Assembly: GCA_964586595.1 (NCBI GenBank)
Contig: CAZPHB010000001.1
Location: 277,315-341,314, forward strand
From: REEB481 sp964586595
GTDB taxonomy: Bacteria; Bacteroidota; Bacteroidia; NS11-12g; UBA955
Direction of reading: 5' to 3'
Length of the DNA: 64,000 nt
In this document: positions 36,142-45,600 of the stretch, piece after piece
Position numbering within the stretch: the first letter of the stretch is position 1
Layout of the letters: every line of letters begins with the position of its first letter
The notes under the pieces: generated by a model
Told to the model about the DNA's origin: nothing
Databases searched by the model: none
Seen by the model: the letters and a program-made list of their open reading frames with translations, nothing else
Position numbers and translations under genes: made by a program

Positions 36142-37512
36142 TCAGCCCTGGTGCAACTTCGCGAAATTCTGGAAGAAGTACGGAATGGTTTCAATGCCCT
36201 TGTAGTAATTGAACAAGCCGTAATGCTCGTCGGGAGAATGGATGTCGTCGCTGTCCAGACCAAAGCCCATCAACATGGTTTTGATGCCAAGCTCCTGTTC
36301 AAACAGCGCAATGATGGGAATACTTCCGCCGCCGCGTGTTGGAATCGGATCTTTTCCGAAGGTTTGGCGGATGGCCGCAGCCGCAGCTTTATATGGAACA
36401 GAATCCGTAGGTGTGAGCACAGGCTCTCCTCCGTGGTGGGGAATCACTTCTACCTTTACACTTGATGGAGCAATGCTCTTGAAGTGGTTTTCAAAAATTG
36501 CTGCAATTTTTTCTGAAGACTGATTTGGAACCAGGCGCATGGAAATTTTCGCTTGTGCTACAGAAGGAAGCACTGTTTTAGAACCTTCTCCGGTATAGCC
36601 GCCCCAAATTCCATTCACGTCCAGGGTGGGTCTGGTTCCGGTGCGTTCCAGCGTGGTATAGCCATGTTCACCGTAAACATCACCGATGTTCAAGTCTTTT
36701 TTATACGCTTCCACATCAAAAGGTGCCAAATTCAGGGCCGCACGGTCTTCAGCGCTCAGCTCAAGCACATCGTCATAAAAACCGGGAATGGTAATATGGC
36801 GATGCTCGTCGTGCAGGCTGGCAATCATGCTGCACAACACGTTAATGGGATTCGGTACAGCACCACCATAAACACCGCTGTGCAGGTCGCGGTTCGGGCC
36901 GGTAACCTTCACTTCCAGATAAGCGATGCCCCGCAATCCCACATCCAGGCTTGGAATATCGTTGGCAATCATGGATGTGTCACTTACAAGAATCACATCT
37001 GCCTTCAGGCGTTCCTTATTTGCCTTGCAATAAGCGCTGAGGCTGGCAGAACCCACTTCTTCTTCACCTTCAATCATGAACTTGATGTTGCAGCTCAGGT
37101 TTCCGGTTTGCTGCATCATTTCAAAAGCCTTCACGTGCATGTACATCTGTCCTTTGTCGTCGCAGGCGCCGCGGGCATAAATATTGCCATCGCGGATCTG
37201 AGGTTCGAAAGGAGGCGTAGTCCACAGATCGTCCGGAACGCTGGGCTGCACATCATAATGACCATAAACCAATACCGTGGGCAAAGCCGGATCTATCATC
37301 TTTTCACCATAAACAATTGGATGACCCGGCGTTTCTTCAACCAGTGCCATATCGCAACCCGCTTCCAGCAGTTTGTTTTTGATAAAATCGGCAGCCCGGC
37401 GTACATCACCTGCAAAACGATTGTCTGCACTGATGGACGGGATGCGCAGCAAGTCGAATAATTCATCAAGGAAGCGCTGTTTGTTGGCTTCCAGGTAACT
37501 GTTCATATCCAT
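36142..37512 (-). CDS. M20 family metallopeptidase (dipeptidase)
   Basis: Zinc-dependent peptidase of the M20 family, 456 residues, cytosolic (no signal peptide), cleaving dipeptides or small peptides. Metal ligands and catalytic residues are visible: H85 and D87 in LVYGHYDVQP, the bridging Asp in ARGACDDKGQ, the Glu pair in MIEGEEEVGS, an Asp in VSDTSM, and the final His in DDIHSPDEHYG. The dimerisation domain contains DLHSGVYGGAVPNP. Length and order match the DapE/ArgE-like dipeptidase subgroup of Bacteroidota. A start at the ATG at 37506 (third codon) is equally possible. The bidirectional terminator follows it. Confidence 0.92.
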   Translation of the reverse strand: MDMNSYLEANKQRFLDELFDLLRIPSISADNRFAGDVRRAADFIKNKLLEAGCDMALVEETPGHPIVYGEKMIDPALPTVLVYGHYDVQPSVPDDLWTTPPFEPQIRDGNIYARGACDDKGQMYMHVKAFEMMQQTGNLSCNIKFMIEGEEEVGSASLSAYCKANKERLKADVILVSDTSMIANDIPSLDVGLRGIAYLEVKVTGPNRDLHSGVYGGAVPNPINVLCSMIASLHDEHRHITIPGFYDDVLELSAEDRAALNLAPFDVEAYKKDLNIGDVYGEHGYTTLERTGTRPTLDVNGIWGGYTGEGSKTVLPSVAQAKISMRLVPNQSSEKIAAIFENHFKSIAPSSVKVEVIPHHGGEPVLTPTDSVPYKAAAAAIRQTFGKDPIPTRGGGSIPIIALFEQELGIKTMLMGFGLDSDDIHSPDEHYGLFNYYKGIETIPYFFQNFAKLHQG

Positions 37513-37560
37513 GCCCGCAATTTACATAAGCGCACAGGCATTTTATGATTCTGCAGGGCT

Positions 37561-39021
37561 TTAAGGAAACAGAAATTTCCTTGCCTGTTCCATGATTTGA
37601 TTCATGGGCGTGGTTCGGTGGTTGGGCTGTTCCCATTGTTCCAGCCATGTATGCAGTTCCGGAGCTATGGCCACCTGCTTGCGCAGGGAAAGTGCTCGGG
37701 ATGCGCAGGCAAACTCAATGGCCAGTACCATTTTGGTATTCTCCAGCACCTTCAAGCCCTTAAGCACCGCATTGGCTCCCATACTCACATGGTCTTCCTG
37801 TCCGTTGCTGCTCATGATGCTGTCCACCGACGCCGGCGTGCAATACTGTTTGTTCTGACTGACCATGGAAGCGGCGGAATATTGCGCAATCATGTAGCCT
37901 GAATCCAATCCCGGATCTTCGGCAAGGAACGGCGGAAGTCCGCGCTGTCCGCTGATGAGCAGATAGGTTCGACGTTCGCTGATGGCAGCGAGTTCAGCCA
38001 TGGCCATTGCCAGGTAATCGGCGGCCAGTGCCAGGGGTTGCCCATGGAAATTTCCTGCAGAAAGCACCAATCCATCTTCAGGAAACACATTGGGATTGTC
38101 TGTTACCGAATTCATTTCCCGCAAAAACACTTCCCGAACATGGCTGATGGCATCTATGGAAGCGCCATGAACCTGTGGGATGCATCGGAATGAATATGGA
38201 TCCTGAACATACGCTGTTTGCCTGCCCGCCGTTCCTGCTTGCTGCATCAAGTGGTAGATTTCTGCAGCCGCCTGCAGCTGACCCGGATGCGGCCTGATGG
38301 CATGCGGTTGGGGCATGAAGGGTTCAGAACGCCCCTGAAACGCTTCAATGCTCAGCGCCGCAACGCGTGGAATTTGTTGCAGCAGCTTTTCAACCTCAGC
38401 CAATTGAAACAGCCCGAGTGCCTGCATGAACTGCGTGCCGTTGATGAGTGCCAGCGCTTCTTTGGGGTGCAGCTTGTGCGGTTCCAGGCCTTGTTCATGC
38501 AACCAGTGTTCGGCACTTTTGATTTCGCCTTGTTCGTTGACTAGGTTTCCCAGGCCAATTAAAGGCAAAACCAACTCCGACAAAGGAGCCAAATCACCGG
38601 AAGCACCCAAGGAGCCTTGTTCGTGCACCTGAGGCAAAAACGGATTGTTGTACAAACACAAGAGTGCCTTCATCAGCGCGGGACTGATGGCAGAGTTTCC
38701 TTTGCTCAGCGCATGGATTTTGAGCAGCAGCATGAGCCGCACCAATGCATGTGGCAAAAAAGCACCCGCACCCGCGGCATGGGTGATGAGCAGATTGCGC
38801 TGCAATTCCTCGAGGTTTTCTGTGGAAACCTGTACGTCACACAAAGAGCCAAAACCTGTATTTACGCCATATACCGGGCGTTCCGCACGGGCCATATAGG
38901 TTTCCAGGAAGGAATATGATCGGTTTACATCAGCCCATGCTTCCGGGCTCAGCTCCAATGGTGCTGTTGACAAATGTAGGGATTGAAGATCAGCGAAGCT
39001 GAGGTGGTGCGGGAGTATCAT
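37561..39021 (-). CDS. hutH: Histidine ammonia-lyase (aromatic amino acid lyase family)
   Basis: MIO-dependent ammonia-lyase of 486 residues, predicted to deaminate L-histidine to urocanate. The MIO prosthetic group should form from Ala140-Ser-Gly in GSLGASGDLAPLSEL. Other family sites are YGVNTGFGSLCD (catalytic Tyr51), FHGQPLALAADYLA, QYCTPASVDSI and GQEDHVSMGANA. The substrate-selecting pair in LLITHAAGAG is Thr-His, close to the Ser-His of known histidine lyases and unlike the His-Leu of tyrosine lyases. No hutU, hutI or hutG is nearby. Its ATG overlaps the hisS stop by 4 nt, so it is coupled to hisS. Confidence 0.85.
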   Translation of the reverse strand: MILPHHLSFADLQSLHLSTAPLELSPEAWADVNRSYSFLETYMARAERPVYGVNTGFGSLCDVQVSTENLEELQRNLLITHAAGAGAFLPHALVRLMLLLKIHALSKGNSAISPALMKALLCLYNNPFLPQVHEQGSLGASGDLAPLSELVLPLIGLGNLVNEQGEIKSAEHWLHEQGLEPHKLHPKEALALINGTQFMQALGLFQLAEVEKLLQQIPRVAALSIEAFQGRSEPFMPQPHAIRPHPGQLQAAAEIYHLMQQAGTAGRQTAYVQDPYSFRCIPQVHGASIDAISHVREVFLREMNSVTDNPNVFPEDGLVLSAGNFHGQPLALAADYLAMAMAELAAISERRTYLLISGQRGLPPFLAEDPGLDSGYMIAQYSAASMVSQNKQYCTPASVDSIMSSNGQEDHVSMGANAVLKGLKVLENTKMVLAIEFACASRALSLRKQVAIAPELHTWLEQWEQPNHRTTPMNQIMEQARKFLFP

Positions 39022-40370
39022 GAGCGAAAACGGCTGAATAAATCTTGTAATGACAACATTTCCTGACTGCCCTGACTGAGGTGTTTCAAAGGGAAGATGC
39101 CGCTGTTCATTTCTTCGCTGCCCACAATCACGGCGTAGGGGATATTCCGCTGGTTGGCATGGTCGAGCTGTTTGCGCAGCTTGGCAGCATCGGGATAAAC
39201 TTCTGCAGAAACGCCCAGCCTGCGCAGTTCCAGAGCCATCTGAAAACAGGTGCTCATGCAGGATTCATCCATGGGACAAAGCAGCAATTCGGTGCTGATG
39301 TCTAAGCCGGCGGGAAATGCAGCACGGGTTTCCAGCACATCATACAAACGGTCGATACCAAACGAAATGCCCACACCGGAAAGATCCTTCACGCCAAATA
39401 CACCGGTGAGGTCATCATAGCGGCCGCCACTGGCCACGCTGCCAAAACCTGAATTGGGGATTTCTGCTTCGAAAATGCAACCGGTATAATAGTCCAAACC
39501 TCTGGCCAGTGTGGTATCCAGAACCAAATTGGCCTTTATACCGCTTGCAAGTACGGTACGCAAGGCATCGAGTCCTTGTTGCGCTTTGGGATACGCTGCA
39601 AGAAGCTGTGCGAGCGCATCCAGTGAATCGGGGTTCAGCGCTTGCTGTTGCATGCAATTCAGCACGCTGAGGGTTTGTTCTTCTGAAAATCCGGCCAGTC
39701 CCAGTTCGCGTTTCACGCCTTCGGCGCCTATTTTATCCCATTTATCAATGGCCACCACCATGGCTCGGAACAATTCCGGGCGGCCTGCATGTTCGGCAAT
39801 GGCTTCCAGGATAAGCCTGTTGCTAACCCTGATGCGATAATCCGAAAGGCCCAGGGCGGTAAAGGCTTCATGCATGATGAGCAGCAAATCGGCTTCTGCA
39901 AGAAGGCTGCGTGTTCCGATTACATCGGCATCGCATTGCCAGAATTCGCGGTACCTGCCTTTCTGCGGACGATCGGCACGCCAAACGGGCTGTATTTGAT
40001 AGCGGCGAAAGGGGAATTGCAATTGATGCCGGTTCATGGCCACAAAGCGGGCAAAGGGCACGGTAAGGTCGTAGCGTAAACCTTTTGCAGCCACATGAGG
40101 CAGCAAGGTTTTGGCTTCGGGATTGGCACGTTGAGCTTCGGGTACATCCGATAAAAAATCACCGCTGTTCAGGATGCGGAACACCAGCTTATCACCCTCA
40201 TCGCCGTATTTTCCCAGCAATACCGAAAGGTTTTCCATGGCCGGGGTTTCCAGCTGCGCAAAGCCATGCAGGCGATAAATGCGTTCTATGGTTCCGGTAA
40301 TGTAACGCCTGCGGGCCATGACGGCCGGCGCAAAATCGCGGGTACCTGAGGGCAGCGATGGTTTATCCAT
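39018..40370 (-). CDS. hisS: Histidyl-tRNA synthetase
   Basis: Class II aminoacyl-tRNA synthetase of 450 residues, attaching histidine to tRNA-His. Visible are the N-terminal PSLPSGTRDFAPAVM, motif 1 around FAQLETPAMENL, LRYDLTVPFARFVAMN, and motif 2 in VWRADRPQKGRYREFWQCDAD. The two histidine-binding segments are LARGLDYYTGCIFE and SVASGGRYDDLTGVFG, and motif 3 is GVGISFGIDRL. The C-terminal anticodon-binding domain is present. A TAAATTCG sequence just upstream may be a weak -7 box. It sits 23 nt after a GNAT gene and overlaps hutH by ATGA. Confidence 0.96.
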   Translation of the reverse strand: MDKPSLPSGTRDFAPAVMARRRYITGTIERIYRLHGFAQLETPAMENLSVLLGKYGDEGDKLVFRILNSGDFLSDVPEAQRANPEAKTLLPHVAAKGLRYDLTVPFARFVAMNRHQLQFPFRRYQIQPVWRADRPQKGRYREFWQCDADVIGTRSLLAEADLLLIMHEAFTALGLSDYRIRVSNRLILEAIAEHAGRPELFRAMVVAIDKWDKIGAEGVKRELGLAGFSEEQTLSVLNCMQQQALNPDSLDALAQLLAAYPKAQQGLDALRTVLASGIKANLVLDTTLARGLDYYTGCIFEAEIPNSGFGSVASGGRYDDLTGVFGVKDLSGVGISFGIDRLYDVLETRAAFPAGLDISTELLLCPMDESCMSTCFQMALELRRLGVSAEVYPDAAKLRKQLDHANQRNIPYAVIVGSEEMNSGIFPLKHLSQGSQEMLSLQDLFSRFRS

Positions 40371-40393
40371 GGGGCGAATTTACGTTCCCACCC

Positions 40394-41515
40394 TCAGAAC
40401 ATTCGCCGGTAACAGCGTTTGCGTTTATGCTGGATGTGCTCGAAATTTTTCCAGTTTTGAATGGCTTTCTGATTGGTTTCAATCATGCCTGTCGTTTCCA
40501 CTTCATATACACCAAAGTCGAGGAGTGACTGCTGAAGTTCAAGAATGAGGATGGCTGCAAGTCCACCTCCCTGATGCTGAGGGTCAACGGCGGTAAGGAA
40601 CAAATCAGCTTCCTTGGGCTTCTTCAAGGCCTGATTGATGTAGTACCAACCCAGGGGCCACAAACTTCCATTGGCTTTTTGCATGGCCCTGGAAAGAGAG
40701 GGCACGCCAATGATGAAGCCCGCCAGCTTATCTTCTTTATCAAAAACCAATTTGATAAAATTAGGATTCAACAGCGAAATGTACTTTCTGATGTAAAAGT
40801 CCACGAGGTCTTCACCAAAGTGCACTACACTGAACAGTTCTTCAAATGCGCGGTTGAGTACACCAAACATTTCCCGGCCGTAGGGCAGCACATCAGAAAT
40901 TTTGGTAAATGTTTGTACCCGGAATCCATATCTTGCCTTGGTGAGCTCATTGATTTTCTTCACCTTCTCTGTGATTTCTCTGGGCACAAAGAGGCGAAAC
41001 TCGAGCCAATCTATTTCCTTCTCGAAGCCAAGGGCTTCCAGATGTTGCTGATAATATGGAAGGTGATACACCGAAGCAATAGACGGCAAATGATCAAACC
41101 CATCTACAAGCACCCCCTGGCTGTCCAGATTGCTGAAGCCCAGCGGACCATGAACGCCTTGCATGCCGCGTTCTTTGGCCCAGTTCACCGCAGTTTCCAT
41201 CAATGCGGCTGAAACCTCCGGATCATCGATAAACTCCATACGGGTAAATCGGCACAGCTGTTCACCGGTTTTCTGATTGTGGAGGTGGTTGATGATGGCA
41301 CCAATCCTGCCTGCTGTTTTGCCGTGCTTCAGCGCAATCCAAAACTGGGCATCGGAATGCTCCCAGGCAGGATTTTTCTTTGGGTTTAACATATCGGCTT
41401 CGGCCTTTTTAAGGGGCGGAACCCAAAAGCGATTGCTGCGGTATAATTTAAATGGGAATTCAACGAATTTCCGAACATCGGCAGCGCTAGATAAGGGCAC
41501 AATTTGGATACTCAT
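40394..41515 (-). CDS. GNAT-like acyltransferase of unknown substrate
   Basis: Cytosolic protein of 373 residues. Two GNAT-like halves can be traced. The N-terminal half (residues 1-180) has FWIALKHGKTAGRIGAIINH and GVHGPLGFSNLDSQGVLVDG. The C-terminal half has KLVFDKEDKLAGFIIGVPSL and, toward the end, FLTAVDPQHQGGGLAAILIL followed by YEVETTGMIETNQKAIQNW. The QHQGGGLA segment is the likely acetyl-CoA pyrophosphate loop, though less regular than the classical R/QxxGxG/A. Proteins of this length and layout are common in Bacteroidota and remain uncharacterised. It is the first gene of the GNAT-hisS-hutH group. Confidence 0.7.
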   Translation of the reverse strand: MSIQIVPLSSAADVRKFVEFPFKLYRSNRFWVPPLKKAEADMLNPKKNPAWEHSDAQFWIALKHGKTAGRIGAIINHLHNQKTGEQLCRFTRMEFIDDPEVSAALMETAVNWAKERGMQGVHGPLGFSNLDSQGVLVDGFDHLPSIASVYHLPYYQQHLEALGFEKEIDWLEFRLFVPREITEKVKKINELTKARYGFRVQTFTKISDVLPYGREMFGVLNRAFEELFSVVHFGEDLVDFYIRKYISLLNPNFIKLVFDKEDKLAGFIIGVPSLSRAMQKANGSLWPLGWYYINQALKKPKEADLFLTAVDPQHQGGGLAAILILELQQSLLDFGVYEVETTGMIETNQKAIQNWKNFEHIQHKRKRCYRRMF

Positions 41516-41541
41516 GATCCGGGGTCCTGAAAATTAGGCCG

Positions 41542-41572
41542 CGAAGGTACAAACCATTGCAGGGCTTGACAA
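41542..41572 (-). promoter_or_regulatory. Promoter of the GNAT-hisS-hutH group
   Basis: On the minus strand a TTG (41572-41570) is followed after 20 nt by TACCTTCG (41549-41542), one mismatch from TANNTTTG. The predicted leader to the ATG at 41515 is about 20 nt. Confidence 0.5.
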
Positions 41573-41629
41573 CGTGTATGTGCCATTTAGCCCTCCTTAA
41601 CTCGCTGATTTAGTGCATGTTTGTGCATG

Positions 41630-41661
41630 AAAAAAGCCGTCTTGGCGAAGACGGCTTTTTT
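41630..41661 (-). terminator. Intrinsic terminator of hsp20
   Basis: A 14-bp perfect stem AAAAAAGCCGTCTT, loop GGCG, AAGACGGCTTTTTT lies 20 nt downstream of the hsp20 stop. On the minus strand it ends in a run of six T. The symmetric A/T tails would also allow plus-strand termination. Confidence 0.85.
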
Positions 41662-41681
41662 CATAAGTGCTTATGAACGTT

Positions 41682-42101
41682 TTATTCCACTGCAATTTGA
41701 CGAGGTACTGATTGCTCTTTGAACGGAATCTGGATGCGCAACATGCCGTGTTCCATGTGGGCGTTGATTGCGGCGCCATTCAGATGGTCTGCAAGCTGGA
41801 AACTGCGGCTGAAGTTTCCAAAGCTGATTTCTCCCGAAATTTTTGATTGCTCCTCGTCTGCAACCGGTTTTTTACGTGTTCCATGCACACGAAGCACTTG
41901 TCCGTCCAGTTGTACCTGAACTTCTTCCCTGCTCAGCCCGGGCAAGGAAATCAACAGCGTAACACTTTGCGCTTCATTGATTACCGATGTTGCCGGTCTG
42001 AAATCTGATGCTGTTTGCACCGTTCCTTCAGGCAAAAGGTTCATGTTGAAAAAAGGATGAAATACATCCATCATGGCGGGAATTGATTTCTTGATGATCA
42101 T
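41682..42101 (-). CDS. Hsp20/alpha-crystallin family small heat shock protein
   Basis: ATP-independent holdase chaperone of 139 residues. A short N-terminal arm (MMDVFHPFFNMN) is followed by the alpha-crystallin domain at about 38-130: PATSVINEAQSVTLLISLPG, LSREEVQVQLDGQVLRVHG, FGNFSRSFQLADHLN and AHMEHGMLRIQIPFKE. The last is the conserved G-x-L segment. The tail is short. I use the ATG at 42101; the frame to 42170 would translate through an upstream repeat that looks regulatory. It is a single gene with its own terminator. Upstream lie two copies of a 25-bp repeat, likely control sites. Confidence 0.92.
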   Translation of the reverse strand: MIIKKSIPAMMDVFHPFFNMNLLPEGTVQTASDFRPATSVINEAQSVTLLISLPGLSREEVQVQLDGQVLRVHGTRKKPVADEEQSKISGEISFGNFSRSFQLADHLNGAAINAHMEHGMLRIQIPFKEQSVPRQIAVE

Positions 42102-42145
42102 GTTCGTCTTGTTTGGTATTTCCTGAAAATCAAGATTGATTCCAA

Positions 42146-42170
42146 GCCTAAAATTACGCCATAGTGGCAC
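42146..42170. repeat. hsp20-upstream direct repeat, proximal copy
   Basis: This 25-bp copy shares 18 of 25 positions with 42187-42211. On the hsp20 strand it contains CACTATGGCGTAATT. The two copies are 41 bp apart start to start, close to four helical turns. It is centred 57 bp upstream of the hsp20 ATG. Confidence 0.5.
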
Positions 42171-42186
42171 TTTTTAGTGAGGAAAT

Positions 42187-42211
42187 GCCCTTAATTGCGC
42201 CATAATGACGC
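42187..42211. repeat. hsp20-upstream direct repeat, distal copy
   Basis: The partner of 42146-42170. On the hsp20 strand it contains GCGTCATTATGGCGC, a 7-1-7 dyad with one mismatch. This suggests a site for a dimeric regulator. Confidence 0.5.
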
Positions 42212-42221
42212 TTTTAAGGTG

Positions 42222-42548
42222 TTATTCCTTTAATTTTTTGTTGTTATGGTGTCGGGTTTGGTCGCGCAGGGTCTTTTTTTCAAAATTGCGTTGCAGGGCC
42301 GTTTCAAGATTCACCCCGGTTTGGTTGGCCAGGCAGCAGAGCACCCAAAGCACATCGGCCATTTCATCGGCCAGATCAACCTTTTCACCCTCTTTAAAAC
42401 TTTGCTCGCCATAGGTGCGGGCCATGATGCGCGCCAGCTCGCCCACTTCTTCCATTAAAATCGCGGTATTGGTGAGTTCATTAAAATACCGAACTCCGTG
42501 GGTTTTAATCCATGCATCAACCTGTTGCTGCGCTTCCTGAACTGTCAT
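42222..42548 (-). CDS. MazG-like nucleotide pyrophosphohydrolase (single domain)
   Basis: Small all-alpha NTP pyrophosphohydrolase of 108 residues with a single MazG-like domain. The metal-binding residues follow the EExxE...ExxD pattern in ILMEEVGELARIMAR and LADEMADVLWVLCCLAN. KTHGVRYFNELTN precedes them. This is the minimal house-cleaning form, distinct from two-domain MazG at 16191. The nucleotide specificity cannot be read from sequence. The start is the ATG at 42548, since a TACCTTTG -7 box lies between it and the more upstream in-frame ATG. It is divergent from the UvrD-like gene. Confidence 0.88.
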   Translation of the reverse strand: MTVQEAQQQVDAWIKTHGVRYFNELTNTAILMEEVGELARIMARTYGEQSFKEGEKVDLADEMADVLWVLCCLANQTGVNLETALQRNFEKKTLRDQTRHHNNKKLKE

Positions 42549-42552
42549 AAAA

Positions 42553-42560
42553 CAAAGGTA
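42553..42560 (-). promoter_or_regulatory. Bacteroidota -7 box of the MazG-like gene
   Basis: On the minus strand TACCTTTG matches TANNTTTG and ends 4 nt before the ATG at 42548. No TTG is seen at ideal -33 spacing. Confidence 0.45.
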
Positions 42561-42631
42561 CATCTGAACCAAATAGCGCACATGTTGCGGATGCGTTGAA
42601 AAGAAACCGAAGCACAGGCTTTCTGAATTTT

Positions 42632-42639
42632 TAACTTTG
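42632..42639 (+). promoter_or_regulatory. Bacteroidota -7 box of the helicase operon
   Basis: TAACTTTG matches TANNTTTG, 13 nt before the ATG at 42653. The -33 element is unclear. Confidence 0.45.
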
Positions 42640-42652
42640 TTCTTTTTGCCAC

Positions 42653-45600
42653 ATGAAAGAACCTTTATCCTTTTTAAGTACGTTAAATCAGGCGCAACTT
42701 CAGGCCGTGGAAGCCATTGAAGGCCCCGTAATGGTCATTGCAGGTCCCGGTACGGGGAAAACGCAAATCCTGGCTTCGCGGATTGCGAACATCCTGACCC
42801 AAACCGATGCGCGCCCCCAAGACATTCTTTGCCTTACCTACACTGATGCGGGTGCGGTAGCCATGAAACGCCGCCTTACTGAATTCATGGGTCAGGAGGC
42901 CTATCGGGTAAACATCCACACCTTCCACGCCTTCTGCAATCGGGTGATTATGGAAAATCCGGAAGTGTTTGGACGCAGCGCGCTGAAGGTGATGGACGAC
43001 CTTGAACGCGAAGAATTAATCATTGAAATGCTTCATGGCCTGCCACCTGAACACGTGCTGAAAACCTACAACGAAGACGCTGCGCGCACCCGTCAGGACC
43101 TTAAAAGCCTGTTCAGCGTGATGCAAAAAGAACACCTAAGCAGCGCGGATATTCAGATTAAGGCGGCCAATTACCTACAGCAACTCCCGTATAACAAAGA
43201 GTATCTATACAAGAAAACCGGAGAAATCAATGAACGACTGGCAGCGCCGCTGAGAAAAGCCTTGGCCAAACTGCAGGCAGGGGCTGTTTTGTTCGATGAA
43301 TACAACCGCATCAAAAACGAACGAGGCCTTTATGAATATGAAGACATGCAACGATGGGTGGTGCAGCATTTTTCAACGAATGAATCACTGCTGGCCCGCT
43401 ACCAGGAGCAATTTCTTTACGTGCTGGTCGATGAATATCAGGATACCAGCGGTATTCAAAACCATGTTTTACACCTGCTCACCGGCCACTGGCACAGCCC
43501 CAATGTATTTGTGGTGGGCGACGACGACCAAAGCATTTACCGTTTTCAGGGTGCCAATGTGGAAAACGTGCTTGACTTTGCCCAACGGTACCAGGAACAT
43601 TTGAAAACCGTTGTACTCGAAGAAAATTACCGCAGCAGCCAAGCGCTGTTAAATGCGGCTCAGGCGCTCATCGGATTGAACAAGTTGCGTTTGGTCAATC
43701 AGGTTCCCGGGCTCAGCAAAAACCTGATTGCCAGGGGAACGCACGCCACACTTCCCAAGCAACCGGATTTGGTGCAGTTACCCAACGAAATCCACGAATC
43801 CATTTGGGTAGCAGATCAGATAGAAGCGTTGATTCAAAAAGGCGTCAAACCTACCGAGATCGCAGTTTTATACCGAAAACACGCCCAATCAGAATCGTTG
43901 CTGCGCGAGTTTCGCATCCGTAAACTCCCTTTCAACACACGGAAGCCGCTGAATATTCTGGAGGATCCGCACATCAAACAACTGTTGGACTTTTGTGCCT
44001 ACCTGAATGCCGAACTGGAACAGGCGCATTCTGGTCAAAATAGTCTGTATTTGTTGTTGCATTATGGATTGTATCAGATTCGCCCGCTCAACGTGGCCCT
44101 GCTTGCTGCCCACATTTACAAAATGAGAAAAAGTTGGCGCCTGGCACTTGGAGATATATGTTCCGGCGCTGCGCGTGCCGAATTTCTCGAGGCTGAAGAA
44201 CTTTCAGAACTGCGCAGACTGCACGGGGATATCGAATACTGGCTGGGACATGCGTCTGATTGGACCGTCCCCGTTTTGTTGGAAAAGGTGATTGCAAAAG
44301 CCGGTTTTCTTCGCAAGGCGATGCTCAGTGACGATCCGGCCTATCAAATAGAGGTGTTGCACAGTTTTCACAACCTTGTGAAAGAAGAAAATGCCTTGTT
44401 TCCAAACCTCACCCTTGGACAGTTGCTGGACCGAATTTCACGCAGGCAAACCCTGGGCATTACGGTAGATGTTGAACAGCGCGCAGGCACCGGAGACGGT
44501 GTAGTTTTCAGTACCGCACACAGCAGTAAAGGCCTGGAATGGGAACATGTGTTTATCATCGGAGCCAATTATGAAGACTGGGAAAAATCAGGCCCCATCA
44601 AATTGCCCTTCCGACTTGGTGAAATACTGGTTGATCTGGAAAACCTCAGCGATTCGGATGAAGAGGAAATGCGCAGGTTGTTTTATGTAGGAATTACGCG
44701 CGCTAAAAAAAGCCTGCATGTATCGTACCGCAGCCAAAACCTGAAAGGAAAAGCACTTACCCCATCTTCGTTCATTCAGGTACTGGCCGATAGCAAAACT
44801 GCCACGCAGCAGCAATTGGTGATGCCGCAGGATCGGGTTGTTCATTCTGAAGCTGAAGCCCTCGGTTTGTCCGCAGTAACCACGATTCCCATGCCGCCGG
44901 AGGCCTATTTGCAGGGACTGGTAGAGAAATTCGAACTTTCACCCACCGCTTTGCAGAGCTATCTGGACTGCCCCATCCGTTTCTACTTCAATAATTTAAT
45001 CCGCATCCCACAGGCCAAAAGCGAATATGCCAGCTTTGGTTCGGCCGTGCACGATACCCTTACGCATGCTTTTCGCCTCAGAAAAGAGAACGGAACATTC
45101 CCCGAAGAAGCACAATTGCTTGCACTGTTTCGGAAAAGTATGAGCAAATACCGGGACGGATTTACCGAAGCAGCCTTCCAGCGCCGCTTGCAACAGGGCA
45201 TTGAAATACTTCCAAATTATTACCGGCAACGACTTCCGCATTTCAATGAACACGCAGAAGGCGTGCAGGAAGTAACCTTGAACGCGCGCATCAACGGCGT
45301 GCCCATTAAAGGAAAAATAGACAAGGTTGAACTCCATGGGAACGATGCCGTTTTGGTTGATTACAAAACCGGAAAGGTGGATAACGGTCTCAAAAAACTG
45401 CGTGAACTCAGCGTTGACGAGCCTACCGGTGCCTGGGAGAAATGGGGAGATTATTGGTTGCAACTGGCTTTTTATCAAATACTTGCCGAAGCAGACCCCA
45501 ACTGTAACTGGACAGTTACCGGATTGGCCATTGACTTTGTAGAACAGAACGACCAGGGCGTTAGCCCGATTGAATATGTGGTGATTAGTCCTACAGACCT

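Noticed and set aside
36553..37461. Antisense frame of 302 codons inside the M20 dipeptidase gene
   Set aside because: The dipeptidase frame has all metal ligands; the antisense product is His/Ile-rich without family signs.
37561..39021. Tyrosine or phenylalanine ammonia-lyase instead of histidine ammonia-lyase
   Set aside because: The selectivity pair is Thr-His, not His-Leu or Phe-Leu, and the remaining motifs fit histidine lyases.
42121..42181. Sigma-54-type promoter before hsp20
   Set aside because: TGGCG motifs are present, but the spacing between GG and GC is 11 rather than 10 and the -12 element is poor.
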